Part shown: positions 48,178 through 57,333 of the stretch, piece by piece
Position numbering within the stretch: position 1 is the first letter of the stretch
Layout: every line of letters begins with the position of its first letter
DNA from: Rodentibacter caecimuris
GTDB taxonomy: Bacteria > Pseudomonadota > Gammaproteobacteria > Enterobacterales > Pasteurellaceae
DNA: 64,000 nucleotides
Assembly (NCBI GenBank): GCA_001998905.1
Contig: MLAA01000040.1
Coordinates: 1-64,000 of the forward strand
Reading direction: 5' to 3'
Notes under the pieces: model-generated
Databases searched by the model: none
The model's input: the letters and a program-made list of their open reading frames with translations, nothing else
What the model was told of the DNA's origin: nothing
Position numbers and translations under genes: made by a program

Positions 48178-49590
48178 ATGTTTCCTTGGCAGCAATATGC
48201 AAATTCCTCTTCTTTAAAGGCTAATATTGCTTTGCTCGATGAGCATGGCAATATTTTTACTTGGCGACAAATTGCCGATAGTGTAAATCAATTTGCAAGG
48301 TTATTAACAATACAAGGTGTACAATCCGGTTCGGGTGTCGCGTTGTACGGAAAAAATAGTGTTGAGTTTGTATTTATCTATTTAGCGGCAATACAAATTG
48401 GGGCGAGAGTTTTGGGGATAAATCCGGCATTTTCTATCGAAAAAATGCAGCAGATTTGTCAGAATTATCAAGTCGGTTTTTATTTTTCTCCTGAAATCAA
48501 TGAAACTTTCCCAAATTTGACCGCACTTTCCCTGTCTATTCGGCTAGAAAAAACAAAAGTAAGTAATACGCAGAATGAAAATGAAGAGGTTGTTGATTTT
48601 TTACGGCCTGCAACAATGACGTTAACTTCTGGTTCAACAGGGTTACCGAAAGCGGTGGTACATAATATTCGAGCTCATTTAGATAATGCTCAGGGCGTAT
48701 GTAAGTTAATGCGTTTCGAGCCTGACTGCTCATGGTTGCTGTCATTGCCGTTATATCATGTTTCAGGGCAAGGTATTGTGTGGCGCTGGTTGTATTCAAA
48801 AGCGGCATTACATTTACCGAGAGAGGATTTTTATCAATCTGTTTTACAGGCGACACACGCTTCGTTAGTACCAACTCAATTACAACGATTACTCAGTTAT
48901 TTAGCGGAAGAGTCTAAGATAAAACGGATAACGAAGCATATCCTGTTAGGAGGAACCCAAATTCCGGTTGAGCTGACTCAAAAGTTGAAAGAATACGGTA
49001 TTCAAAGTTATTCCGGTTATGGTATGACGGAAATGGCATCAACGGTTTTTGCTAAAAGAAGTGATCATTCCGACGGCGTTGGTACACCACTGGAAGGACG
49101 AGAATATTGTCTGCAAAATGAAGAAATTTGGTTGCGTGGGGCAGGATTAGCAATGGGATATTGGCAAGACGGAAAAATTTTATCATTGCTTAACTCACAG
49201 GGTTGGTTTTCAACCAAAGACCTAGGGAAATGGATCGATAATGAATTATTCATTGTTGGGCGTTTGGATAATCAATTTATTTCAGGTGGGGAAAATATTC
49301 AGCCGGAAGAAATTGAAAATGTGATTTCTCGATCTGGATTGGTAAAACAGATTTTTGTTCTACCGATTGAGGATACCGAATTTGGACAACGTCCGGTGGC
49401 ATTGGTTGAATTTATCGAACAATTTAGCCAAAGAGCGGTCGAAAATTTGCGTGTTTTTTTACAATCTCGAATTGAACGTTTTAAACAACCGATTGCTTAT
49501 TATCCGTTGCCACAAAATGTACATAAGGGTGCGATTAAAATTTCCCGTAATAGATTAAAAGATTGGCTTGCTAATCAGCCGAAAAGATAG
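48178..49590 (+). CDS. menE: o-Succinylbenzoate-CoA ligase
   Basis: This 470-residue ANL-family adenylating enzyme activates o-succinylbenzoate in menaquinone synthesis. The ATP-binding loop TLTSGSTGLPKAVVHN is near residue 145. SGYGMTEMAST near 280, WFSTKDLG, and the hinge region LFIVGRLDNQFISGGENIQP are present. Start is 5 bases after seqA. An uptake signal lies inside at 48520-48528. No other men genes are in view. Length fits MenE. Confidence 0.92.
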   Translation: MFPWQQYANSSSLKANIALLDEHGNIFTWRQIADSVNQFARLLTIQGVQSGSGVALYGKNSVEFVFIYLAAIQIGARVLGINPAFSIEKMQQICQNYQVGFYFSPEINETFPNLTALSLSIRLEKTKVSNTQNENEEVVDFLRPATMTLTSGSTGLPKAVVHNIRAHLDNAQGVCKLMRFEPDCSWLLSLPLYHVSGQGIVWRWLYSKAALHLPREDFYQSVLQATHASLVPTQLQRLLSYLAEESKIKRITKHILLGGTQIPVELTQKLKEYGIQSYSGYGMTEMASTVFAKRSDHSDGVGTPLEGREYCLQNEEIWLRGAGLAMGYWQDGKILSLLNSQGWFSTKDLGKWIDNELFIVGRLDNQFISGGENIQPEEIENVISRSGLVKQIFVLPIEDTEFGQRPVALVEFIEQFSQRAVENLRVFLQSRIERFKQPIAYYPLPQNVHKGAIKISRNRLKDWLANQPKR

Positions 49591-49602
49591 TTAAGGAAAC
49601 TT

Positions 49603-52600
49603 ATGAAATTACGTCATTTACTTAGTGTTTTATTTTTAGCTTTTTGGGGGAGCTCGGCTTATGCTAATCAGCCGGCCGAAGCGAATTTGCAAGAGCAATT
49701 AAGTGAAGTCCCAAAAATAGAAGATAGAGAGGTGAAAACCGCACTGATTGAGGGGGGAGAAAAGACCTCAGATCTTGCAAAACAGATTACTGACGAACAG
49801 CAAAAAGTAGCGAATTTACAAAAATTGCTAGATAGCGTAAATAAAGAAATTGAAAAAAATAATGTAGAAACCCAAGCGCTAAAAAAACAAACTGAGCAAT
49901 TTAATGCACAAGATTATGCTAAACAGTTCTCAGAAAATTTGGATACCGCATTGACCGAATTATTAGCTAAACAACGGAAAACCCAAGAGAAGCAAGCCGA
50001 AGTTAATGCCTTGATTAGTGCTCAAAATACTGTATTTGAGCGTTCTCAAACTCAATTAGCTGACAATGCAAAACGAAGTCAAACACTAAATACATTGATT
50101 GCGGCTAGTTCCGAAAAAACAAACTTACTACAACAATATCGGCTTGAATTAAAATTAATTGAACTAAAAAATAGCTATATCCATGATTTGTTAAAAAATA
50201 ATGATCAATTAGGTATTTTATATCAAAGTCGTTTTAATCTACTCAATGAAACCATGCAGTTACAGCAAAAGCAGGTTTTGGCATTACAAGAAAGTATTAA
50301 TCAAAAAAATCTTAAACAAACACAAAATCAAGTTGAACAAGCTCAACAACAATTACAGAATGCTGGAGAGAATAGCTATATTCAAGATGAGCTGGATCGT
50401 AATACAAAGTTAAGCCAGCATTTATTACAACAAACAGAAAAAACCAATACCTTAACCCAAGATGAGTTGAGAATTCGTAATGTATTGGATAATTTAACGC
50501 AAGCGCAGCGTACTATTGATGAGCAAATAAGTGCATTACAAGGAACATTGGTACTTTCCCGTATTATTCAACAGCAAAAACAACGTTTACCAACAAATTT
50601 GAATATTCAAGGATTAGCTAAACAGATTGCTGATTTACGGGTACAAATTTTTGATATGACTCAACGTCGTAATGAACTTTATGATCTTGATGCTTATATT
50701 CAAAAAGTTGAACAAGAAAATGGAAAGAATTTTACTACGGACGAAAAGACGCAGGTTAAAAGTTTATTGACCGAACGTCGTAAAATGGCATCCGATCTTA
50801 TTGCTTCATTAAATAATCAACTTAACCTAGCATTAAAATTAGAGTTAACACAGCAACAAATTACCCAAATTAGCGATCAGATTCAATCAAAACTCGATCA
50901 ACAAAGTTTCTGGGTAAAAAGTAATAATCCGATTGATTTGGATTGGATCAAAGAGTTCCCTCATATGTTTTTTGCTCAACTGGATGGAATGAAGAAAAAA
51001 TTGGATTTCCAAACCAATTATGAGGATTTAAGTTATCTATTAACTATTGTTGTACTATTATCGCTTATAGGCGGGATTGTTTTTAAATTTAAAGAGCGAA
51101 TTAAAAATCGTTTAATCACGATTAATGGTGAGATCAATTTACTAAATAAGGATAGTCAATGGCATACGCCAATTGCTTTATTGTTAACGGCAATTCTAGC
51201 TTTACCGAGTACTTTATGGTTTTTAGCAATTTGTCAATTAATCGGCTTTTTCTTTTTCCGCTATCCATTGGAATTTAGTCAATGGGCATTTAGTATGGCG
51301 ATTTATTGGTGGTTCTTTAGTTTTATACTCGCATTATTCCGTCCACAGGGAATTGCGGTTCGACATTTTGGGTTTTCACAGCAAAGCGTTGCAACTTTCC
51401 GTTCTGTCGGTCGGCGGATTATTATTGCTTCCGTCCTATTGCTGAATACTTCGGTATTAAGTAGTGCGGTAGAGAATGGTTTAGCAAATGATGTTTTGGG
51501 TGAGCTAAATACCATTGCGGCGTTGATTTTTTGTATTTTTATTATTATTCCGCGCTTTAATAATGCAATGGTTACTTATAAAAATGAAGAATTAAAGAAT
51601 AAAGAGACGGCGTTATTTAAATTAGTTCATTTGTTGCTACCGCTTTTACCGATAGGTTTAATTGTGTTAGTGGTTTTAGGCTATTACTACACTGCATTAA
51701 ATCTTATTAAACATGGCATTAATACTTATATGGCTTGGATGCTATGGTCTATTGCTCGCCATACAATTTATCGAGGTATTTCAGTTTCGTCTCGCCGTTT
51801 AGCGCGTCGTCGTTTATTGGAAAAGAGAGAGAAAAAGCTATCGGAACAAAATGACGGTACGCCTTCTGACGATTCGGTAGTACTCAGCGATCAAGAGGAA
51901 GGAATTGCTTTAAATGATGTTCGTAGTCAATTCCAACGATTTGCTGATCTATTTATTTGGACTGCATTAATCGCTGTGTTCTATGATGTCTGGTCAGATT
52001 TATTGACAGTGGCAAGCTATTTACAAGGCGTATCTCTATGGCAACAAGTAACGACGACTGACGCAGGCACGGTGGTGGAAACCGTAACTTTATTTAATTT
52101 ATTAGTCGCGTTATTGATTGTTATCATTACTTATGTATTAGTCAGAAATATTGCGGGTATCTTAGAAGTAGTGGTCTATTCGCGTATTAAATTATCGCAA
52201 GGTACACCTTATACTATTAATACTCTATTAACCTACACTTTTATTGCTATTGGCGGTGCGTTAGCATTTTCCACCTTGGGAATATCATGGTCCAAATTAC
52301 AATGGTTATTTGCAGCACTATCGTTAGGTATCGGTTTTGGTATGCAGGAGATTTTTGCGAACTTTGTTTCGGGAATTATCCTGTTATTTGAACGGCCGAT
52401 TCGAGTTGGCGATACGGTAACAATCAATGGTGTATCTGGTACGGTAGCAAAAATTCGCATTCGTGCAATTACATTGATCGATTTTGATCGTAAAGAAGTC
52501 ATTGTACCGAATAAATCTTTTGTTACTGGGCAAGTTATAAACTGGGCGTTATCTAATACGGTTACTCGTGTAGTGATTACTGTCGGAGTGGCTTACGGCT

Positions 52601-52899
52601 CTAATTTGGAATTGGTAAGACAACTGTTATTGCAAGCTGCACAAGAACAGCCGACGGTATTAAAAGAGCCGGAGCCGAGAGCCTTTTTCTTGAGTTTTGG
52701 TGCTAGCACATTGGATCACGAATTACGAGTATATGTAGGGCAGGTTGCTGACCGTACTAGTACAACAGATGCACTAAATCGTCGTATTAATGAATTATTT
52801 GCAGAAAATAATATAGATATTGCATTTAATCAGCTTGATGTTTTCATTAAAAATCAAGATACAGGGGCAGAAATGCCGCTTATTAGTGTAAATAATTAA
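49603..52899 (+). CDS. mscK: Large mechanosensitive channel, MscK type
   Basis: This 1098-residue channel has a signal peptide (cut near AYA), a periplasmic coiled-coil-rich region of about 450 residues rich in Gln and Leu, about ten membrane helices, and the MscS core. The pore-lining and beta-domain region GIGFGMQEIFANFVSGIILL, then PIRVGDTVTINGVSGTV, is well preserved. It opens on hypo-osmotic shock to release ions. The length is close to E. coli MscK (1120). MscM-type (YjeP) is an alternative, but the MscK name fits the neighbourhood. Confidence 0.88.
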   Translation: MKLRHLLSVLFLAFWGSSAYANQPAEANLQEQLSEVPKIEDREVKTALIEGGEKTSDLAKQITDEQQKVANLQKLLDSVNKEIEKNNVETQALKKQTEQFNAQDYAKQFSENLDTALTELLAKQRKTQEKQAEVNALISAQNTVFERSQTQLADNAKRSQTLNTLIAASSEKTNLLQQYRLELKLIELKNSYIHDLLKNNDQLGILYQSRFNLLNETMQLQQKQVLALQESINQKNLKQTQNQVEQAQQQLQNAGENSYIQDELDRNTKLSQHLLQQTEKTNTLTQDELRIRNVLDNLTQAQRTIDEQISALQGTLVLSRIIQQQKQRLPTNLNIQGLAKQIADLRVQIFDMTQRRNELYDLDAYIQKVEQENGKNFTTDEKTQVKSLLTERRKMASDLIASLNNQLNLALKLELTQQQITQISDQIQSKLDQQSFWVKSNNPIDLDWIKEFPHMFFAQLDGMKKKLDFQTNYEDLSYLLTIVVLLSLIGGIVFKFKERIKNRLITINGEINLLNKDSQWHTPIALLLTAILALPSTLWFLAICQLIGFFFFRYPLEFSQWAFSMAIYWWFFSFILALFRPQGIAVRHFGFSQQSVATFRSVGRRIIIASVLLLNTSVLSSAVENGLANDVLGELNTIAALIFCIFIIIPRFNNAMVTYKNEELKNKETALFKLVHLLLPLLPIGLIVLVVLGYYYTALNLIKHGINTYMAWMLWSIARHTIYRGISVSSRRLARRRLLEKREKKLSEQNDGTPSDDSVVLSDQEEGIALNDVRSQFQRFADLFIWTALIAVFYDVWSDLLTVASYLQGVSLWQQVTTTDAGTVVETVTLFNLLVALLIVIITYVLVRNIAGILEVVVYSRIKLSQGTPYTINTLLTYTFIAIGGALAFSTLGISWSKLQWLFAALSLGIGFGMQEIFANFVSGIILLFERPIRVGDTVTINGVSGTVAKIRIRAITLIDFDRKEVIVPNKSFVTGQVINWALSNTVTRVVITVGVAYGSNLELVRQLLLQAAQEQPTVLKEPEPRAFFLSFGASTLDHELRVYVGQVADRTSTTDALNRRINELFAENNIDIAFNQLDVFIKNQDTGAEMPLISVNN

Positions 52900-52908
52900 A
52901 GAGGAAAC

Positions 52909-53991
52909 ATGGCAGGAAATACAATAGGACAACTTTTCCGAGTTACAACTTTCGGTGAATCGCACGGAATCGCATTGGGTTGTATCGTGGATGGTATACC
53001 ACCCAATATGGAATTATCAGAGGCGGATATTCAGCCGGATTTAGATCGCCGTAAACCCGGTTCTTCTCGTTATACAACTCCGCGCCGTGAGGATGATGAA
53101 GTTCAAATTCTATCTGGTGTTTTTGAAGGAAAAACGACCGGAACTAGTATTGGTATGATCATTAAAAATGCAGATCAGCGTTCACAGGATTATGGGGAAA
53201 TAAAAGATCGTTATCGTCCCGGACATGCGGATTTTACCTATCAACAAAAATATGGTATTAGAGATTACCGTGGTGGTGGGCGTTCATCGGCGAGAGAAAC
53301 CGCAATGCGGGTTGCTGCAGGAGCGATTGCTAAAAAATACCTGCGGGAGCAATTTGGTATTGAAATCGGTGGTTATTTATCACAAATCGGTGCAGTAGAA
53401 ATTAATCCCCAAACAGTTGTAGATATTAATAGAATCGATTGGAAACAAGTAAATAGCAATCCATTTTTCTGTCCGGATCAAAGTGCGGTAGAAAAATTTG
53501 ATGAATTAATCCGAGAGTTGAAAAAAAGTGGGGATTCGATTGGAGCAAAATTAACCGTTATAGCTAACAATGTTCCAGTAGGGTTGGGAGAGCCGGTATT
53601 TGATCGCTTAGATGCGGATTTAGCTCACGCCTTAATGGGAATTAATGCGGTTAAAGCAGTAGAAATTGGAGACGGTTTTTCTGTGATCGAACAAAAAGGT
53701 TCTCAACACCGTGATGAAATGACTCCGCAGGGATTTTGTTCTAACCATTCAGGAGGAATTTTAGGTGGTATTAGTACGGGGCAACCGATTATCGCTACGA
53801 TTGCACTGAAACCGACATCTAGCATAATGGTTCCCGGAAAAACGGTCAGTGTACAAAATGAGCAAGTGGATATTATTACAAAAGGTCGTCATGATCCTTG
53901 TGTTGGAATTCGAGCCGTACCGATTGCAGAAGCAATGGTTGCCATTGTGCTATTAGATCATCTCTTGCGTTTTAAAGCTCAATGTAAATAA
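52909..53991 (+). CDS. aroC: Chorismate synthase
   Basis: This 360-residue FMN-dependent enzyme makes chorismate from EPSP, the last step of the shikimate pathway. The start [14 protein letters not shown], then [34 protein letters not shown] and the C-terminal [18 protein letters not shown] are textbook motifs. GGAAA precedes the ATG. An uptake signal lies inside at 53481-53489. It supplies chorismate for pabB and menaquinone made by other genes of the window. Confidence 0.97.
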   Translation: MAGNTIGQLFRVTTFGESHGIALGCIVDGIPPNMELSEADIQPDLDRRKPGSSRYTTPRREDDEVQILSGVFEGKTTGTSIGMIIKNADQRSQDYGEIKDRYRPGHADFTYQQKYGIRDYRGGGRSSARETAMRVAAGAIAKKYLREQFGIEIGGYLSQIGAVEINPQTVVDINRIDWKQVNSNPFFCPDQSAVEKFDELIRELKKSGDSIGAKLTVIANNVPVGLGEPVFDRLDADLAHALMGINAVKAVEIGDGFSVIEQKGSQHRDEMTPQGFCSNHSGGILGGISTGQPIIATIALKPTSSIMVPGKTVSVQNEQVDIITKGRHDPCVGIRAVPIAEAMVAIVLLDHLLRFKAQCK

Positions 53992-54066
53992 TGATTCTAC
54001 TTTCTTGCAAAAGAAGGAAAAATGGGATTGAGTAAATAACCTTAATAATTTAGACGTAACATAAGT

Positions 54067-54933
54067 ATGAATCTCCTAAAATATCTCATATTAACAACCA
54101 CAATGCTAAGTACATTTTTTAGTCTATCAACTCAAGCATCACCAGAACAATGGCAAAAGGTAAAACGTCCTATTCCGAGTAATTCCGGCGGTGCAATGCC
54201 GATCGGAAGTTATAGTAACGGTTGTATTATTGGAGCAGAAGCGATGCCTGCACAAGGTGAGGGTTTTCAGGTTATCCGAATGAATAAAAATCGTTATTAC
54301 GGCCATCCAGAAATGATTGATTATTTAAAACGGCTAGGACGAAAAGTAAAGAATGCAGGAATGCCAACCATGTTAATTGGCGATATTGCTATGCCGGGAG
54401 GGGGGCGTTTTTTGACTGGACATGCTAGCCACCAGATGGGGCTAGACGCAGATATTTGGTTGAAAATGGGTAAAATGTCGGTACAGGATGCCTTAAATTC
54501 GGATGGGAAAGGATTATTGGTAGTGAATCGGGCAAAACAGCGAGTTGATGATAATATTTGGACGATACATCATACCCAGTTAATTCGATTTGCTGCGGAA
54601 GATCCTCAAGTTGCACGAATCTTTGTTAATCCGGCAATTAAATTAAAATTGTGCCAAACAGCAGGCACTCATCGAGGATGGTTACATAAAATTCGTCCTT
54701 GGTTCGGACACGATTCGCATTTTCACGTTCGTTTAACTTGTCCAAAAGGTGCTACATATTGTGAAAATCAAACTCCGATACCTGCTGGAGATGGTTGTGG
54801 AGAAGAGTTGTACTCTTGGTTCGAATCGAAGAAACCGACAATGGGAGGGAATAAGCTGACAGTCCGTCCACCAGAACCTTTTTTATGCCAGCAGGTATTA
54901 GCTTCACCTAATCGACACGAATGGATGGAGTAA
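54067..54933 (+). CDS. mepA: Penicillin-insensitive murein endopeptidase
   Basis: This 288-residue LAS-family zinc metallopeptidase cuts D-Ala-meso-Dap cross-links in peptidoglycan. A signal peptide ends near LSTQA. Metal ligands lie in GHASHQMGLDADIWL (His and Asp) and HDSHFHVRLTCP. The segment RWLHKIRPWFGHD-like (GWLHKIRPWFGHD) is present. Six Cys can form three disulfides, as in E. coli. It follows aroC, and its stop overlaps the next start (TAATG). Location is periplasmic. Confidence 0.95.
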   Translation: MNLLKYLILTTTMLSTFFSLSTQASPEQWQKVKRPIPSNSGGAMPIGSYSNGCIIGAEAMPAQGEGFQVIRMNKNRYYGHPEMIDYLKRLGRKVKNAGMPTMLIGDIAMPGGGRFLTGHASHQMGLDADIWLKMGKMSVQDALNSDGKGLLVVNRAKQRVDDNIWTIHHTQLIRFAAEDPQVARIFVNPAIKLKLCQTAGTHRGWLHKIRPWFGHDSHFHVRLTCPKGATYCENQTPIPAGDGCGEELYSWFESKKPTMGGNKLTVRPPEPFLCQQVLASPNRHEWME

Positions 54934-55700
54934 TGATAGAATTTAGTTTGCAACTGTTTATTTTGCTGTTTCTAGTTGCCTTTATTGCTGGGTTTATTGA
55001 TGCGATGGCTGGCGGTGGTGGCTTAATTACTATTCCTGCCTTGATGATGACGGGCATATCACCGGCAATTGCGTTAGGTACAAATAAATTGCAGGCTTGT
55101 GGCGGCTCATTTGCGGCCAGTTTCTATTTTTTACGGCAAAGAGCAGTCAATTTGCGAGAAGTTTGGCTACTCATTTTAATGACTTTCATTGGTTCCGTTT
55201 GTGGCACAATACTAATTCAATCTGTTGATAGCGGGTTAATAAAAAAAGCCTTGCCGTTTCTAGTATTGGCGATTGGTTTATATTTTTTATTTACACCGAA
55301 ATTAGGTGAAAAAGATCGTCAGAAACGTATTTCCTATCCTGTTTTTGCCTTTAGTGCGGGGATTGGTATAGGGTTTTATGACGGATTTTTCGGACCAGGT
55401 ACTGGATCTATGCTAAGTTTAGCATTTGTAACCCTATTAGGCTTTAATCTTACCAAAGCGACAGCACACGCTAAGGTGCTAAATCTCACATCTAATGTTG
55501 CTTCGCTAATTTTCTTTTTTATTGGTGGAAAAATTATTTGGTCTTTGGGTCTAGTTATGATGGCAGGGCAAATTCTAGGCGCATATTGGGGGGCGAAAAT
55601 GGTATTGTCTAAAGGTAAAACCTTAATTCGCCCTCTGGTTGTAATAATGTCATTAATGATGACAATAAAAATAGCATATGAACAGGGCTGGTTCGGTTAA
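54933..55700 (+). CDS. yfcA: TSUP-family membrane permease (YfcA-like)
   Basis: This 255-residue membrane protein has about seven hydrophobic segments and the repeated TSUP motif (AGFIDAMAGGGGLITIPALM near residue 20, and GFYDGFFGPGTGSM in the second half). Members move sulfite, sulfoacetate or related organosulfur anions; the substrate here is unknown. I choose the ATG at 54933, whose first base is the last of the mepA stop; an ATG at 54921 in frame would add four residues. The aroC-mepA-yfcA order matches E. coli. Confidence 0.85.
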   Translation: MIEFSLQLFILLFLVAFIAGFIDAMAGGGGLITIPALMMTGISPAIALGTNKLQACGGSFAASFYFLRQRAVNLREVWLLILMTFIGSVCGTILIQSVDSGLIKKALPFLVLAIGLYFLFTPKLGEKDRQKRISYPVFAFSAGIGIGFYDGFFGPGTGSMLSLAFVTLLGFNLTKATAHAKVLNLTSNVASLIFFFIGGKIIWSLGLVMMAGQILGAYWGAKMVLSKGKTLIRPLVVIMSLMMTIKIAYEQGWFG

Positions 55701-55724
55701 TTTCATTTCTCAGAATAAAACAAG

Positions 55725-56681
55725 ATGACAAAACAAAACGAAAATATCCGATTAACGGCCAAAGTAGGCTATGAAGCGCATTGGTCTTGGTCTTATTTAT
55801 TGCCTCATTATTGGTGTGTTTGGCTTGGTATTATAATTCTTGCCGTATTGGCTTTTATTCCTTATCAATGGCGCGATAAATTAGCGGCGAAATTAGGGAT
55901 TATTATTGGAAAAAAGGCTAAGAAACAACGCCATAGAGCTGCGGTTAATTTGCGTTATTGTTTTCCGCATTTATCGGAAGTCGAACGTGAACGAGTGATT
56001 GATAAAATGTTCATTACCGTAACGCAAGTTATGTTAGGGATCGGTGAAATAGCTTTACGATCCAAAAAACATTTGCAATCTCGTAGTGAATTTATCGGTT
56101 TGGAGTATATTCGACAAGAAAGGGAGGCGGGAAAAAACATTATTTTAATGGTACCGCACGGTTGGGCGATTGATGCTTCCGGTATTATTTTGCATACTTA
56201 TGGAATGCCAATGACTTCTATGTATAATCCTCATCGAAATCCATTAGTTGACTGGTTGTGGACAATGACCCGTCAACGTTTCGGTGGGAAAATGCACACC
56301 CGACAAAATGGTATTAAACCTTTCTTAAACGCAGTTCGTAAAGGAGAAATGGGGTACTATTTACCTGATGAAGATTATGGTTCGGAATTAAGTGTTTATG
56401 CGGATTTTTTTGCTACCTATAAGGCAACTTTGCCGGGGCTCAATAAAATAGCCAAATTAGCTAAAGCTGTAATTGTCCCAATGTTTCCTCGCTATAATGC
56501 AGAACAAGGAAAATATGTCATGGAAATTCATCCTCCATTGGTATTAAGCGATGAGCCTCTGCAGTCCGCTCGAGCAATGAATGAAGCGATCGAGTGTTTT
56601 GTTACGCCAAACCCGGAACAATATGTTTGGATTTTACGTTTATTGAAAACGCGGAAAGACAACGAGGATATTTATCGTTAA
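55725..56681 (+). CDS. lpxM: Lipid A late acyltransferase (myristoyl)
   Basis: This 318-residue inner-membrane LpxL/LpxM family enzyme adds the last acyl chain to Kdo2-lipid A. One N-terminal membrane anchor is present (YWCVWLGIIILAVLAFIP). The catalytic HxxxxD region reads VPHGWAID near residue 142. The other hallmark is PDEDYG in GYYLPDEDYGSE. LpxM (msbB) is preferred over LpxL by context, since the same gene follows yfcA in H. influenzae as I recall. Its product changes membrane toxicity and drug resistance in relatives. Confidence 0.9.
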   Translation: MTKQNENIRLTAKVGYEAHWSWSYLLPHYWCVWLGIIILAVLAFIPYQWRDKLAAKLGIIIGKKAKKQRHRAAVNLRYCFPHLSEVERERVIDKMFITVTQVMLGIGEIALRSKKHLQSRSEFIGLEYIRQEREAGKNIILMVPHGWAIDASGIILHTYGMPMTSMYNPHRNPLVDWLWTMTRQRFGGKMHTRQNGIKPFLNAVRKGEMGYYLPDEDYGSELSVYADFFATYKATLPGLNKIAKLAKAVIVPMFPRYNAEQGKYVMEIHPPLVLSDEPLQSARAMNEAIECFVTPNPEQYVWILRLLKTRKDNEDIYR

Positions 56682-56763
56682 TCAGTATAATCTATGCTAA
56701 TATCTGCGCGTTTTAACTTTTGATAAAACGGTTAATATGCTAACCGCACTTTTAGGAAAAAAA

Positions 56764-57306
56764 ATGAACTATCAACTAGAACTTATTAAATCTTCAATTA
56801 AATCTATTCCTAACTATCCCAAAGAAGGGATTATTTTCAGAGATATTACCGGGTTAACGGAATCGCCAGAGGCATTTAAAACCTCCGTTGAGCTGCTTGT
56901 TGCACAATTTCGGGATAAAGAAATAACTAAAGTGATCGGTACGGAAAGTCGAGGCTTTATTTTTGGTGCGCCGGTAGCGTTAGCTTTAAATGTGCCTTTT
57001 GTTTTAGTCAGAAAACCGGGAAAATTACCTCGTCAAACTATTGCACAAAGTTACCAGCTTGAATATGGGCAAGATACGCTTGAGATCCATACTGATTCTA
57101 TTCAGGCAGGTGATAATGTCTTAATTATTGATGATTTGTTAGCCACAGGCGGAACGGTTGAAGCGACTGTGAAATTAGTGGAGCGTCTAAAAGGACAAGT
57201 TAAGTATGCTGCTTTTGTGGTTAATTTACCGGAACTTGGTGGCGAGCAACGTTTACGTTCCCTTAATGTCGAACCTTTTGCACTAATCGATTTTGAAGGG
57301 CATTAA
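56764..57306 (+). CDS. apt: Adenine phosphoribosyltransferase
   Basis: This 180-residue enzyme converts adenine and PRPP to AMP in purine salvage. The start [46 protein letters not shown] and the PRPP motif [16 protein letters not shown] are all intact. I start at the ATG at 56764; an upstream in-frame ATG at 56737 adds residues encoded by an uptake signal (56743-56751) in the leader. The gene sits 28 bases before dnaX, as in E. coli apt-dnaX. Confidence 0.96.
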   Translation: MNYQLELIKSSIKSIPNYPKEGIIFRDITGLTESPEAFKTSVELLVAQFRDKEITKVIGTESRGFIFGAPVALALNVPFVLVRKPGKLPRQTIAQSYQLEYGQDTLEIHTDSIQAGDNVLIIDDLLATGGTVEATVKLVERLKGQVKYAAFVVNLPELGGEQRLRSLNVEPFALIDFEGH

Positions 57307-57333
57307 TCTCATCAATTCAGAGCAAGGAATCTA